A stretch of DNA of 64,000 nt from Betaproteobacteria bacterium (GTDB lineage Bacteria; Pseudomonadota; Gammaproteobacteria; Burkholderiales; SG8-41), in assembly GCA_021730905.1 (NCBI GenBank), contig JAKFYK010000029.1, positions 1 to 64,000 of the forward strand, read 5' to 3'. Below are positions 16,940 to 24,857 of this stretch, in pieces. A program made the translations under genes and the position numbers. Numbering within the stretch: the stretch's first letter is position 1; each line of letters starts with the position of its first letter. The notes under the pieces were generated by a model. The model had not been told where the DNA came from, searched no databases, and saw only the letters and a program-made list of their open reading frames with translations.

Positions 16940-18202
16940 ATGAGCCAAGCCGTTGCAGCCCGCCCGATAGCAGAGATATTGCACTGGCCCGCCGAAGGCA
17001 TTACACGCGTGCCCTTGCAGGTTTTTTCCGATGCGGAGCTTTACGCGTGGGAACAGGACCTGATTTTTCGCGGCCCCACCTGGCACTATCTGGGGCTCGA
17101 AGCCGAGCTGCCCACCGCCGGCGAGTTCATCACCACCAGCGTCGGCGATACGCCGATCATCGTGGTACGCCGAGCCGACAACACCATCAGCGCGCTGGTC
17201 AATCGCTGCGTGCACAAAGGCTCGATTATTTGCTACCAGTCGAAAGGCAAGCGCGAGCGCGCGCACAACTTCGTGTGCCCGTATCACAACTGGATTTACG
17301 ATTTCGACGGCAACCTCACTGCCGTTGCGTTCGAAAAAGGCATCCAGCAAAAAGGCGGCATGCCGCCGGGCTTTGACAAATCGCAGCACAAGCTGATCCG
17401 CCTGCGCGTGGAAACCATCCGCGGGCTGATCTTCGGCACCTTCTCCGACGAAACGCTGCCGCTGCGCGATTATCTCGGTCCGGTGATGGTCGAGCACATA
17501 GAGCGCACCATCTACGGCAAGATCAGGCTGCTCGGCCGCTACAGCCAGTACATGCACAACAACTGGAAGCTGTACATCGAAAACAGCCGCGACAACTATC
17601 ACCCCAGCCTGCTGCACGCGTTCTTCTCGACCTTCAAGATCAACCGCCTGTCGGCCGACGGCGGCACCAAGCAGGACGACCGCTGCTGGCATCACATCAC
17701 CTTCACCAAGCGCTTCACCGACAAGGGCGATGCCGTCTACGATTCCGGTATGATCCGTGCGCAGAAAGAGGATTACGGACTCAAGGATCCGTCGCTGATC
17801 GATCAGTGGATGGAGTATCCCGATCAAATCACCAGTTGCATCCAGAGCATCTTTCCCGGATTCGTGCTGCATCAAATCCTCAACTCGCTGGCGACGCGCC
17901 AGATCGTCACGCGCGGACCCGAAGCCTGCGAACTGGTATGGACGCTGTTCGGTTTCGAGGAAGACAGCGAGGAACAGACGTATGTGCGCAACAAGCAATC
18001 CAATCTGGTGGGTCCTGCCGGACTGGTGTCGATGGAAGACGGCATGATCGGCGGCTTTGTGCAGAAAGCGATCAAGGGTGATCTCGACGGCGTGGCCGTG
18101 CTCGAAATGGGCGGCACCGGCGTCGGCTCGCAGCCAACCCGCGCGACCGAGACTTCGGTGCGCGGTTTCTGGAAACATTATCGCGAGCTGCTCAATGTCT
18201 GA
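16940..18202 (+). CDS. Rieske aromatic-ring-hydroxylating oxygenase, alpha subunit
   Basis: Catalytic subunit of 420 aa. Rieske [2Fe-2S] ligands: C90 and H92 in RCVHKGS, C113 and H116 in CPYHNWIY. Mononuclear iron site: D218-N-Y-H221-P-S-L-L-H226, with the third (Asp/Glu) ligand expected in the C-terminal half. Such enzymes add one or two oxygen atoms to aromatic acids with electrons from a reductase; no ferredoxin or reductase gene is nearby. The general look is that of the salicylate/anthranilate-type oxygenases, but the substrate is unproven. It overlaps the beta-subunit start by 8 bp. GGAAGGAG lies upstream of ATG. Confidence 0.92.
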   Translation: MSQAVAARPIAEILHWPAEGITRVPLQVFSDAELYAWEQDLIFRGPTWHYLGLEAELPTAGEFITTSVGDTPIIVVRRADNTISALVNRCVHKGSIICYQSKGKRERAHNFVCPYHNWIYDFDGNLTAVAFEKGIQQKGGMPPGFDKSQHKLIRLRVETIRGLIFGTFSDETLPLRDYLGPVMVEHIERTIYGKIRLLGRYSQYMHNNWKLYIENSRDNYHPSLLHAFFSTFKINRLSADGGTKQDDRCWHHITFTKRFTDKGDAVYDSGMIRAQKEDYGLKDPSLIDQWMEYPDQITSCIQSIFPGFVLHQILNSLATRQIVTRGPEACELVWTLFGFEEDSEEQTYVRNKQSNLVGPAGLVSMEDGMIGGFVQKAIKGDLDGVAVLEMGGTGVGSQPTRATETSVRGFWKHYRELLNV

Positions 18203-18701
18203 AACCATCGCCGTTGCCCAAGGGGTGCAGGCGCCACCCACTGCGCGCGAGGCCATCGCACGCCTGATGGCGCAATACGTGAACGTGATCGACAACGATG
18301 AACTCGAACGCTGGCCGGCGCTGTTCACCGAAAAATGCCTCTATCAGATTATTTCGCGCCGCGACCATGAACAGGGCCTGCCCATCGGCCTGTGGTTTTG
18401 CGACAACCGCGGCATGCTCGAAGACCGGGTGAATTCGGTGCGGGAGGTCAATGTGTTCGAGCCGCAGGTGTATCGCCACGTGATCGGCCCCACCGAAATT
18501 CTCGGCCATACCGGCGAGGTCTATCGCGCGCAAACCAGCTACATCGTGGTACGCACCATGCAGGACGGCGAGATGATGGTGTTCAGCGCCGGGCGTTATC
18601 TCGACGAAATTGTTGTCAGCAGCGACACCGCTTTGCTGCGAAAGCGCATCGTCATTACCGATTCCTGGCGCTATGACACGCTGGTCGCCATCCCTCTCTG
18701 A
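18195..18701 (+). CDS. Rieske aromatic-ring-hydroxylating oxygenase, beta subunit
   Basis: Small subunit of 168 aa with the SnoaL-like fold: REAIARLMAQYVNVIDNDELERWPALFTEKCLYQI contains the usual start helix and EW-x-LF element, and the C-terminus ends in ...RIVITDSWRYDTLVAIPL as in this family. It stabilises the alpha3-beta3 hexamer and carries no cofactor. ATG 18195 overlaps the alpha-subunit stop (ATGTCTGA). The hydroxyacid dehydrogenase follows after 9 bp. Confidence 0.9.
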   Translation: MSETIAVAQGVQAPPTAREAIARLMAQYVNVIDNDELERWPALFTEKCLYQIISRRDHEQGLPIGLWFCDNRGMLEDRVNSVREVNVFEPQVYRHVIGPTEILGHTGEVYRAQTSYIVVRTMQDGEMMVFSAGRYLDEIVVSSDTALLRKRIVITDSWRYDTLVAIPL

Positions 18702-18710
18702 CAAAATAAA

Positions 18711-19709
18711 ATGCCATTAAAAACAAGTACTTATCATTTACATCTGGAATCAGGCCGTAAGCGCCCATCTATTTTCCAAATGCACCCGGCCGATTGGGAC
18801 GCAGCCGCCAAGCGCCATCGCGCACTGGCAAAAAAACTGCGTGTCACCATCGGTCAGGACAACGAAATCCTCGATGAAGCGCTGAAAACCGCGGACTTCA
18901 TGATCAACTCAGTGCCGCCGAAAGATCGCATTCGCGAGCGCGCGCCGCATCTCAAATGGATACAAACCACCGCTGCTGGCGTCGACGGTCTGATGCCAAT
19001 GACCTGGCTGCCCGATGACATTGCGCTCACCAACAACACCGGCGCGCACGGCGCGAAGGCCGAAGAATCCTGCTTGATGGCATTGCTGATGCTGCAATCG
19101 CGCCTGCCAGAAGTCATCAAAAACCAGCAGGATCGCGTATGGAAAAGCGTATTCACCACGCCCATCACCGGCAAAATCGCAGTCGTGGTGGGCTTTGGCG
19201 ATCTCGGCCAGGGCGCGGGACGCGCCGCGAAAAAACTCGGCCTCGAGGTGATCGCTGTCACGCGCAGTGGCAAGGCGCCGAGGCTTGCCGATCGTGTGGT
19301 CTCTTCGGCGCGCATCGACAGTGTGTTGCCCAAGGCGGATTTCGTGATTGTAACCACGCCGCTCACCGCCGAGACGCGCGGCCTGATCAACCGCGACAGG
19401 ATCAACCTGCTGAAACCGGGCGCGGGCTTCGTCAACATCGGCCGCTCGCCGATTGTCGATTACGCAGCGCTGCGCGACAGACTCGAAAAGGGTGAACTGT
19501 GCGGCGCCGTGCTCGACGTGTTTGATCAGGAACCGCTGCCGCCCGATTCGGCCTACTGGACCACCAAAAACCTGGTGGTCCTGCCGCATATCAGTTGCGA
19601 CGATCCGCGTTACATCGATCACTTGCTTGATTTCTGGTTTTTGAATTTCGAGCGGTTTTTGGCGGGAAAGAAACTCAAGAACATTGTGGATCGGAAACTG
19701 GGGTATTAA
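18711..19709 (+). CDS. D-2-hydroxyacid dehydrogenase family protein
   Basis: NAD(P)-dependent dehydrogenase of 332 aa. Cofactor site: AVVVGFGDLGQGAGRAAKKLGL. The catalytic triad can be read as Arg in NIGRSPIVD, Glu in DVFDQEPLP and His in VLPHISCDD. Expected reaction: 2-keto acid to D-2-hydroxyacid or the reverse. The first codons (MPLKTSTYHLHL) are formed by a junction motif in frame, giving an N-terminus untypical for the family, which normally begins at the first beta strand. No ribosome site is seen. Sits between the Rieske oxygenase and RidA in the catabolic block. Confidence 0.86.
   Translation: MPLKTSTYHLHLESGRKRPSIFQMHPADWDAAAKRHRALAKKLRVTIGQDNEILDEALKTADFMINSVPPKDRIRERAPHLKWIQTTAAGVDGLMPMTWLPDDIALTNNTGAHGAKAEESCLMALLMLQSRLPEVIKNQQDRVWKSVFTTPITGKIAVVVGFGDLGQGAGRAAKKLGLEVIAVTRSGKAPRLADRVVSSARIDSVLPKADFVIVTTPLTAETRGLINRDRINLLKPGAGFVNIGRSPIVDYAALRDRLEKGELCGAVLDVFDQEPLPPDSAYWTTKNLVVLPHISCDDPRYIDHLLDFWFLNFERFLAGKKLKNIVDRKLGY
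18717..18733 (-). repeat. AT-rich junction motif, copy 6 (inside coding sequence)
   Basis: TAAGTACTTGTTTTTAA on the minus strand. On the coding strand it starts 6 nt into the hydroxyacid dehydrogenase gene and encodes LKTST, just after the Rieske beta-subunit stop. Confidence 0.78.
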
Positions 19710-19714
19710 GTGCG

Positions 19715-19798
19715 GTGAAAGTGTGAAGGAGTGAAGAGGTGAAGGGGGTACCCCATTTACTCATTCACTCCTTCACAGTTTTCACACTCCTTCACTAC
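19715..19798. repeat. imperfect 80-bp palindrome built of GTGAAGG-like units
   Basis: TGTGAAGGAGTGAA on the left recurs as TTCACTCCTTCACA on the right, and the centre GGGGTACCCC is itself palindromic. Short GTGAAGG/AGTGAAG units repeat within each arm. The element starts shortly after the hydroxyacid dehydrogenase stop and ends 2 bp before the ATG of ridA. It could be a cruciform or RNA hairpin acting as terminator or as a block to ridA translation. Confidence 0.75.
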
Positions 19799-19800
19799 AC

Positions 19801-20295
19801 ATGAATAAACCCATCCACCACATGATCCCCGGCGCGCCCGACCCGGTGGCGCCGTTCAGCCACGCCGTAGAAGCTGACGGCTGGGTGTTTGTCACCGGCC
19901 AGATGCCGTTTACCGGCACGGCCAGCAATTCGCCTTACCCTCGGGGAATCACAGCACAAACGCATCAGGTGATGAAAAACCTCACGCGCGTACTCGAAGG
20001 CTGCGGGCTGGGCCTGCAGCACGTGGTTGCCGCGCGTATTTTTCTCACGCACTTCAAGGCGGATTACGAAAAGATGAACCAGGTGTATGCCGGATACTTT
20101 CCGCCGGGAAAGCGCCCTGCGCGCACCTGCGTCGGCGTCACAGGTCTCGCGCGCGGTGCGCGCGTGGAAATAGACTTTATTGCAAGGCGGCCGGCTACGG
20201 CGCAAGGCACAAAGCGAGGCAAAAAAAACGCAGCGCGCGCACGCGCCACTAGACAACTCAGCAGGCGGGCTGTTCGCGATGCCCGTCACGCTTGA
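19801..20295 (+). CDS. RidA/YjgF-family protein with basic C-terminal tail
   Basis: Protein of 164 aa. The RidA domain spans about residues 5-128: FVTGQMPF, QTHQVMKNL, GLQHVVAARIFLTHF, and the conserved Arg with RPARTCVGVTGL (R for carboxylate binding at RTC). RidA enzymes deaminate reactive enamines/imines, and related members act on oxidation products of aromatics. After the domain comes an unusual 35-residue Arg/Lys-rich tail (KRGKKNAARARA), which overlaps the 3' end of the convergent response regulator by 38 bp. No ribosome site: the palindrome abuts the ATG. Confidence 0.85.
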   Translation: MNKPIHHMIPGAPDPVAPFSHAVEADGWVFVTGQMPFTGTASNSPYPRGITAQTHQVMKNLTRVLEGCGLGLQHVVAARIFLTHFKADYEKMNQVYAGYFPPGKRPARTCVGVTGLARGARVEIDFIARRPATAQGTKRGKKNAARARATRQLSRRAVRDARHA

Positions 20296-20995
20296 GGACA
20301 GCAGGCCGGGGATCGGTTTGCTCCAGGCGGTAGCCGTGCTGATAGACCGACTGCAATACCCAGCCATTTTCCGGCATCAGACCCAGGTCCGTGCGCAGCC
20401 GGCTGATATGCGTGTCCAGCGTGCGTGTGCTGGTGCCGGAACCGCGTCCCCAGATGCGTTCCATCAGGTAGCCGCGCGACAGTAGCTGACCGAGATTCGA
20501 GAACAAAAACACTGCAAGATCGTAGCTCTTCGGGGTCAGGGAAACGCGCTGCCCGTTGCGCAGAATCACGCGGTTTTTCAGGTCTACGCTCAAGTCGCCG
20601 AAACTCAATACCTCCGGGCGTTTCGACAAGCGCGGAATGCGGCGCCCGAGCGCTTCGACACGCGCGAGAAACTCCGCCCGCCGCAGCGGCTTCGCCATGC
20701 AATCATCGGCGCCGGCCTTGAGCGCGGCAACGATGTCCTGCTCGCTGTTGCTGTCGGAAATACGCAGCATCGGCACGGACGCTGGCAGATGCTCGCGCGC
20801 CCACAGCAATACCTCCGTGCCGGTAATGCCAGATACCCCGGCGCCGACGATCAACAGGTCGCAGGTCTCGCCGGGCATGTCCTTGATAAACGCCTTGCCT
20901 GAGCCCTGCAGCACCGTCACATGTCCGGACGAACGCAACCAGCCACCGATCAATTCGGCGTCATGCGCGTCTTCTTCCAGCAGTGCGATTCTCAT
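20258..20995 (-). CDS. OmpR-type response regulator with degenerate receiver domain
   Basis: Transcription factor of 245 aa: receiver domain (1-120) and OmpR/PhoB winged helix (about 127-228; SLTPKSYDLAVFLFSNLGQLLSRGYLMERIWG, TLDTHISRLRTDLGL). The acidic pair E8-D9 and the Lys in AKPLRR are kept, but the phosphorylated Asp position reads G51 (CDLLIVGAG instead of the usual DLxLLD). It should therefore not be phosphorylated in the classical way; no histidine kinase gene is adjacent. Probable target: itself or the divergent VOC gene across the 137-bp gap. Its 3' end overlaps ridA. Confidence 0.88.
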   Translation of the reverse strand: MRIALLEEDAHDAELIGGWLRSSGHVTVLQGSGKAFIKDMPGETCDLLIVGAGVSGITGTEVLLWAREHLPASVPMLRISDSNSEQDIVAALKAGADDCMAKPLRRAEFLARVEALGRRIPRLSKRPEVLSFGDLSVDLKNRVILRNGQRVSLTPKSYDLAVFLFSNLGQLLSRGYLMERIWGRGSGTSTRTLDTHISRLRTDLGLMPENGWVLQSVYQHGYRLEQTDPRPAVLKRDGHREQPAC

Positions 20996-21117
20996 GGAAA
21001 TATCGTCTTCAGGTTGAAGGCAAGATAACGCATGACTATGTGTTTCCCTATACCCGTAACAGGGTTTTTACAAAGCTTTTACAGTTGAGAATTCGTGAAT
21101 TCCCGTAGCCGACCAAA

Positions 21118-21126
21118 TGTTAAAAT
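21118..21126 (+). promoter_or_regulatory. extended -10 box suggesting a leaderless VOC gene
   Basis: TGTTAAAAT has the TGn extension plus TAAAAT. Transcription would start about 7 bp downstream, at or next to the ATG at 21133. No ribosome site exists before that ATG, and no good -35 is seen at the normal distance. Confidence 0.4.
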
Positions 21127-21132
21127 TATCAA

Positions 21133-22032
21133 ATGATCGAAGACCGCCAATTACGTAGTGCCGCTGGCAAACTTCTTGATGTAGACCACATCGCGCATTT
21201 TCTGCCCGATATCGATGGTGCCAGCGCAACGCTAAACCGCCTCGGTTTCACCCTGACGCCCTTTTCGGCCCAGTCCCACCGCCTTGAACCGGGCGGACCG
21301 CTGGTTCCGGCGGGTACCGGAAACCGCTGCGTGATGATGAAGCGCGGCTACCTTGAAATCCTGACGCCTACCCACGACACGCCCAACGCGGAGCAGCTGC
21401 GCATCGCCATCCGGCGCTATACCGGCATACACCTGATCGCCTTTGGCACGCACACGCCGGACACGGATTTTCAGCGGCTTTCCGCGGGCGGCTTTGCGCC
21501 GCTCCCACCGATAGCCCTGCAACGCCAGGCAAGCACCGAGTCCGGCGAGGCCACCGCGCGCTTCACCGTGGTGCGTGTCGCAGCCACAACGATGGCGGAA
21601 GGACGCATTCAGTTCTGCCAGCACCACACCCGCGACGTGGTGTGGCAACCGCGCTGGCTCACCCACGCCAACCATGCCGTCGGACTGGCAGGCGTCATTC
21701 TGTGCATGGCAGACCCGACCGAAGCGGCGCAACGCTATGCACGCTATACCGGATTACCCATACAAGCGTTGGGAACGGCGTGGCGTCTGGACAGCGCACA
21801 GGGTTACCTGCTGTTTGCATCCCCGGCACTGCTGCAGCAAGCGCTGGGCGTGACCGCACCGGCGCTGCCGTGGATCGCGGGCTGCATCATCGACAGCGAC
21901 GACATGGCAGCGACACAAGCCGTTGTGAACGGCAGCAAGCTTGGTGATCGCACGCTGATAACACTGGACGCATCGCTGGGCGGCCTCATGATTTTTCAGC
22001 GGTCAGGCAGCGCGCCGCTGCGCTTGGGCTAG
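21133..22032 (+). CDS. VOC/glyoxalase-like domain protein
   Basis: Protein of 299 aa beginning with LDVDHIAHFLPDIDGASATLNRLGFTLTP, the first beta-alpha-beta unit and metal-site His of a vicinal oxygen chelate domain; a CVMMKRGYLEIL strand follows. A second related unit starts at HANHAVGLAGVILCMADP. Both fit the glyoxalase-like type known from many uncharacterised enzymes. Members are dioxygenases, isomerases or hydrolases on small acids. Lacks a ribosome site (possibly leaderless). It precedes the FAD enzyme by 46 bp, with a junction motif between, so both may act on the same compound. Confidence 0.78.
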   Translation: MIEDRQLRSAAGKLLDVDHIAHFLPDIDGASATLNRLGFTLTPFSAQSHRLEPGGPLVPAGTGNRCVMMKRGYLEILTPTHDTPNAEQLRIAIRRYTGIHLIAFGTHTPDTDFQRLSAGGFAPLPPIALQRQASTESGEATARFTVVRVAATTMAEGRIQFCQHHTRDVVWQPRWLTHANHAVGLAGVILCMADPTEAAQRYARYTGLPIQALGTAWRLDSAQGYLLFASPALLQQALGVTAPALPWIAGCIIDSDDMAATQAVVNGSKLGDRTLITLDASLGGLMIFQRSGSAPLRLG

Positions 22033-22048
22033 CATGACTAAATACATG

Positions 22049-22065
22049 TAACCATTTGTTTTTGA
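22049..22065 (+). repeat. AT-rich junction motif, copy 7
   Basis: TAACCATTTGTTTTTGA, the most diverged of the good copies. Placed 16 bp after the VOC stop and 13 bp before the ATG of the FAD enzyme, followed by the AT-rich tail ACATAAAAATATA that runs into ATG. No Shine-Dalgarno is present. Confidence 0.7.
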
Positions 22066-22078
22066 ACATAAAAATATA

Positions 22079-23650
22079 ATGCATTTTGACGAATCATTCG
22101 ATGTCATCGTCGCCGGCTTCGGCCACGCCGGTGCAATCTCTGCCATCACCGCGGCCGATCACGGCGCGAAAACCCTGATCATCGAAAAATCCACAGTCCC
22201 GGGCGGCCTCTCCATTTGCTCGTACGGTGCCGTGCGCAGCGCACGCGACCGCGACGGCGCGTTCACCTACCTCAAAGCCACCAACGGCGGACGCACGCCG
22301 GATGACGTGAATCGCGCACTGGCCGATGGCATGTGCGAAATGGAAACCTATGTGCGCGAACTCGGCAAGGTAAACAACGCGCACATACAAACCTCGATCG
22401 AGGAAAACGAGCAGCGCGAGACCGTCGAGAATGCGTCCGGAGATAGTTACCGCCGTCGCATCAGCGGAAACTACCCGCTGCCCGGCACCGAGGCGTTTTA
22501 TCACACGTCGGTGGTTGACGTGCCCGGCTTCGATGCAGCGCAAGTCTATCCGTGGGCCAACGGCGCGCCTAACGGACCCAAACTGTTCAAAGTAGTGCAT
22601 GACAATGTGACCAGACGAAGCATTGAAGTCCGTCTGGGCACACCGGCCGTACGGCTGATCGCCGATCCGGCCACGCGTGAGGTGCTGGGTGTGCGCGTGC
22701 GTACGAAGGGTGTCGAGAAAACTATACAGGCGCGGCGCGGCGTGGTGCTCGCCTGCGGCGGCTTCGAGGGCAGCGCTGAAATCAAGCAGCAGTTTTTAGA
22801 GGGCAATCCGGTGTTCAACGCCGCTGCCGGTACCAATACCGGCGACGGCATACGCATGGCGCAGGATCTGGGCGCAGCGCTGTGGCATATGTGGATGATT
22901 CACGGCGCCTATGGATTTCGCCACAGCGATCCGGATTATCCCTATGCGATACGTCTGAAACGTTTTCCCGACTGGTTTCCCGGAGAAAAACATCGCGCCA
23001 AGCTGAAGATGGCGTGGATACTGCTCGATCAGCGCGGCAAACGTTTCATGTCCGAGTATCAGCCGTACACGCAGGATACCGGCGTTCGCCCAATGCAGTA
23101 TTTCGATCCCGAAACACAATCGGCGCCGCGCAATCCAGCCATCATGATCTGCGACGACGAAGGCCGACGCATGTACCCACTGGGCAAGGCGACCTCCAAC
23201 GATCAGGGCGTGCGCTACGCATGGAGCGATGACAATCTGCAGGAGGTCGAAAATGGCATCCTCACGCGGGCAGATACGATCGAAGCGCTGGCGCAAAAAC
23301 TCGGCGTTGATCCGCAAGCGGTAAGTGCCAGCGTCGCGCGCTGGAACGACCAATGTTCGCGCGGTGAAGATGCCGACTTCGGGCGCCCCGGCGGCAGCAT
23401 GACACCCATCGCCAAGCCGCCGTTCTACGGCGCGCCGGTGTGGGCCACGCTTTCCAATACCCAGGGCGGACCGGTGCACGACGCGCAGTCACGCATCATC
23501 GATGCTTACGGAAAACCCATACCGCGTTTGTATGCTGCAGGCGAACTCGGCAGCGCCTTCGGACATCTTTATCTTTCCGGCGGCAATATTGCGGAATGTT
23601 TTGTCACTGGACGCATCGCCGGAGCGCACGTTGCAACACAAGCAACGTAG
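22079..23650 (+). CDS. FAD-dependent oxidoreductase of the fumarate reductase/KSTD type
   Basis: Flavoprotein of 523 aa. The N-terminal Rossmann motif VIVAGFGHAGAISAITAADHGAKTLIIEK binds the ADP part of FAD; GVVLACGGFEGSAE (about residues 220-233) and the C-terminal RLYAAGELGSAFGHLYLSGGNIAECFVTGR complete the FAD_binding_2 pattern. Relatives include fumarate reductase flavoprotein, urocanate reductase and 3-ketosteroid dehydrogenases, so alpha,beta-dehydrogenation or reduction is expected. No signal peptide or haem-binding motif, hence a cytosolic single-subunit enzyme. Context gives no substrate. Confidence 0.87.
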   Translation: MHFDESFDVIVAGFGHAGAISAITAADHGAKTLIIEKSTVPGGLSICSYGAVRSARDRDGAFTYLKATNGGRTPDDVNRALADGMCEMETYVRELGKVNNAHIQTSIEENEQRETVENASGDSYRRRISGNYPLPGTEAFYHTSVVDVPGFDAAQVYPWANGAPNGPKLFKVVHDNVTRRSIEVRLGTPAVRLIADPATREVLGVRVRTKGVEKTIQARRGVVLACGGFEGSAEIKQQFLEGNPVFNAAAGTNTGDGIRMAQDLGAALWHMWMIHGAYGFRHSDPDYPYAIRLKRFPDWFPGEKHRAKLKMAWILLDQRGKRFMSEYQPYTQDTGVRPMQYFDPETQSAPRNPAIMICDDEGRRMYPLGKATSNDQGVRYAWSDDNLQEVENGILTRADTIEALAQKLGVDPQAVSASVARWNDQCSRGEDADFGRPGGSMTPIAKPPFYGAPVWATLSNTQGGPVHDAQSRIIDAYGKPIPRLYAAGELGSAFGHLYLSGGNIAECFVTGRIAGAHVATQAT

Positions 23651-23705
23651 CAAAACTGCGCGCTGCACTTGACCCACGACGGTACGCAGACGATCATCGC
23701 GTAAC

Positions 23706-24857
23706 ATGTTGCGATCTCTGCTGAGCACGCTGGGCGGATTGCTGCGCTGGGGCTTTTACGGCTTTCTGGTGTTCAGCGCCTGCGTCTATTTTTTCCTGCT
23801 GGTCTTTTCGTGGCACGCCACCAAGCGTGAAACGCAGTTTGCCGAAGACGTTGCGCCCGCCAAAGGGCGCTATGTCAAAGCCTCCGATGTCAGCATTTTC
23901 GTGCAGGAAGCCGGGCCGCCCGATGGCATGGATGTGGTTCTGGTACCCGGCATCGGCGGCTGGAGCGGCACCTGGCCGCAAACCATGACGACGCTAGCGC
24001 AGGCCGGCTTTCACGTCGTTGCCATCGATCTGCCCCCTTTCGGGTTTTCGCAGCGGCCGGAAACCGCGCTCTACAGCAAGCAGGATCAGGCGGACCGCAT
24101 TCTCGGCGTGATGGACGCACTGAGCATCCAGCGCGCGATTCTGGTCGCGCACTCCAGCGGCGGCGGACCGGCGGTGGAAGCAGCCGCCTTGCCCGCGAAA
24201 CGCGTGCGCGGGCTGGTGTTGGTGGATGCGGAACTCGATATCGCGTTCAATCGCAAAAGCCGGCCCTACCCGCCCTTCATGGTGGATCGTTTTCTCGCCT
24301 CGCCGACATTGCGCGATGGCGCGGTGGCTGCGTTCATCGCCAACCCGCTGTTCGCGCGTCATCTGCTCAAATGGCTGAGCAACAAACGGGGCGCCGCAAC
24401 CGAAGCGTGGGCCGAACTCTACCGGCAACCGCTGCGGCTCAAGGGCACCACTGCCGCGATCAGCGCATGGCTGCCGGAGTGGATCGTCAGCGTGAAGTCG
24501 GCGCGCAGCGAAGACCCTGAAACATACCGCAAACTCAATATCCCCATCCATCTGATCTGGGGAGACTACGACACCATTGCGCCGCTGGAGCAGGCGAGGG
24601 AACTGACGCGCCTGGCTTCCAACACCACGCTGCGAGTGATTTATGGATCGGGCCACCTGCCGCACGTTGAAGAATCACAGTACTTCAATTACATACTGCT
24701 GAAGAGCCTGAACATTCTCAAATACGAGATCGAAACCAGGGAAGCCGCCGAACTGCGCGCAAAAACCGCTGCCGCATCTGCAACCGCGGCGCCGGTTGAT
24801 GCGAAAGGAGAAATCAAGGGAGAAAATAACAGGGAAACCAGGGGCGATCAAAAATGA
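23706..24857 (+). CDS. membrane-anchored alpha/beta hydrolase
   Basis: Protein of 383 aa with one N-terminal membrane span (about residues 15-37), then an alpha/beta-hydrolase fold. Oxyanion region VLVPGIGGWSGTWP; nucleophile Ser in VAHSSGGGP; acid Asp in LIWGDYDTIAP; His in YGSGHLPHVEE. The C-terminal 45 residues are charged and Ala-rich (AELRAKTAAASATAAP), probably disordered. The stop overlaps the next hydrolase gene by 4 bp (ATGA). Esterase, lipase or epoxide-hydrolase-like activity at the periplasmic or cytosolic membrane face is possible. Confidence 0.85.
   Translation: MLRSLLSTLGGLLRWGFYGFLVFSACVYFFLLVFSWHATKRETQFAEDVAPAKGRYVKASDVSIFVQEAGPPDGMDVVLVPGIGGWSGTWPQTMTTLAQAGFHVVAIDLPPFGFSQRPETALYSKQDQADRILGVMDALSIQRAILVAHSSGGGPAVEAAALPAKRVRGLVLVDAELDIAFNRKSRPYPPFMVDRFLASPTLRDGAVAAFIANPLFARHLLKWLSNKRGAATEAWAELYRQPLRLKGTTAAISAWLPEWIVSVKSARSEDPETYRKLNIPIHLIWGDYDTIAPLEQARELTRLASNTTLRVIYGSGHLPHVEESQYFNYILLKSLNILKYEIETREAAELRAKTAAASATAAPVDAKGEIKGENNRETRGDQK

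Noticed and set aside
15893-18328. 811-residue minus-strand frame
   Set aside because: Shadow of the Bug, Rieske alpha and beta genes; composition typical of antisense GC-rich coding DNA, while the plus-strand genes have full family motifs.
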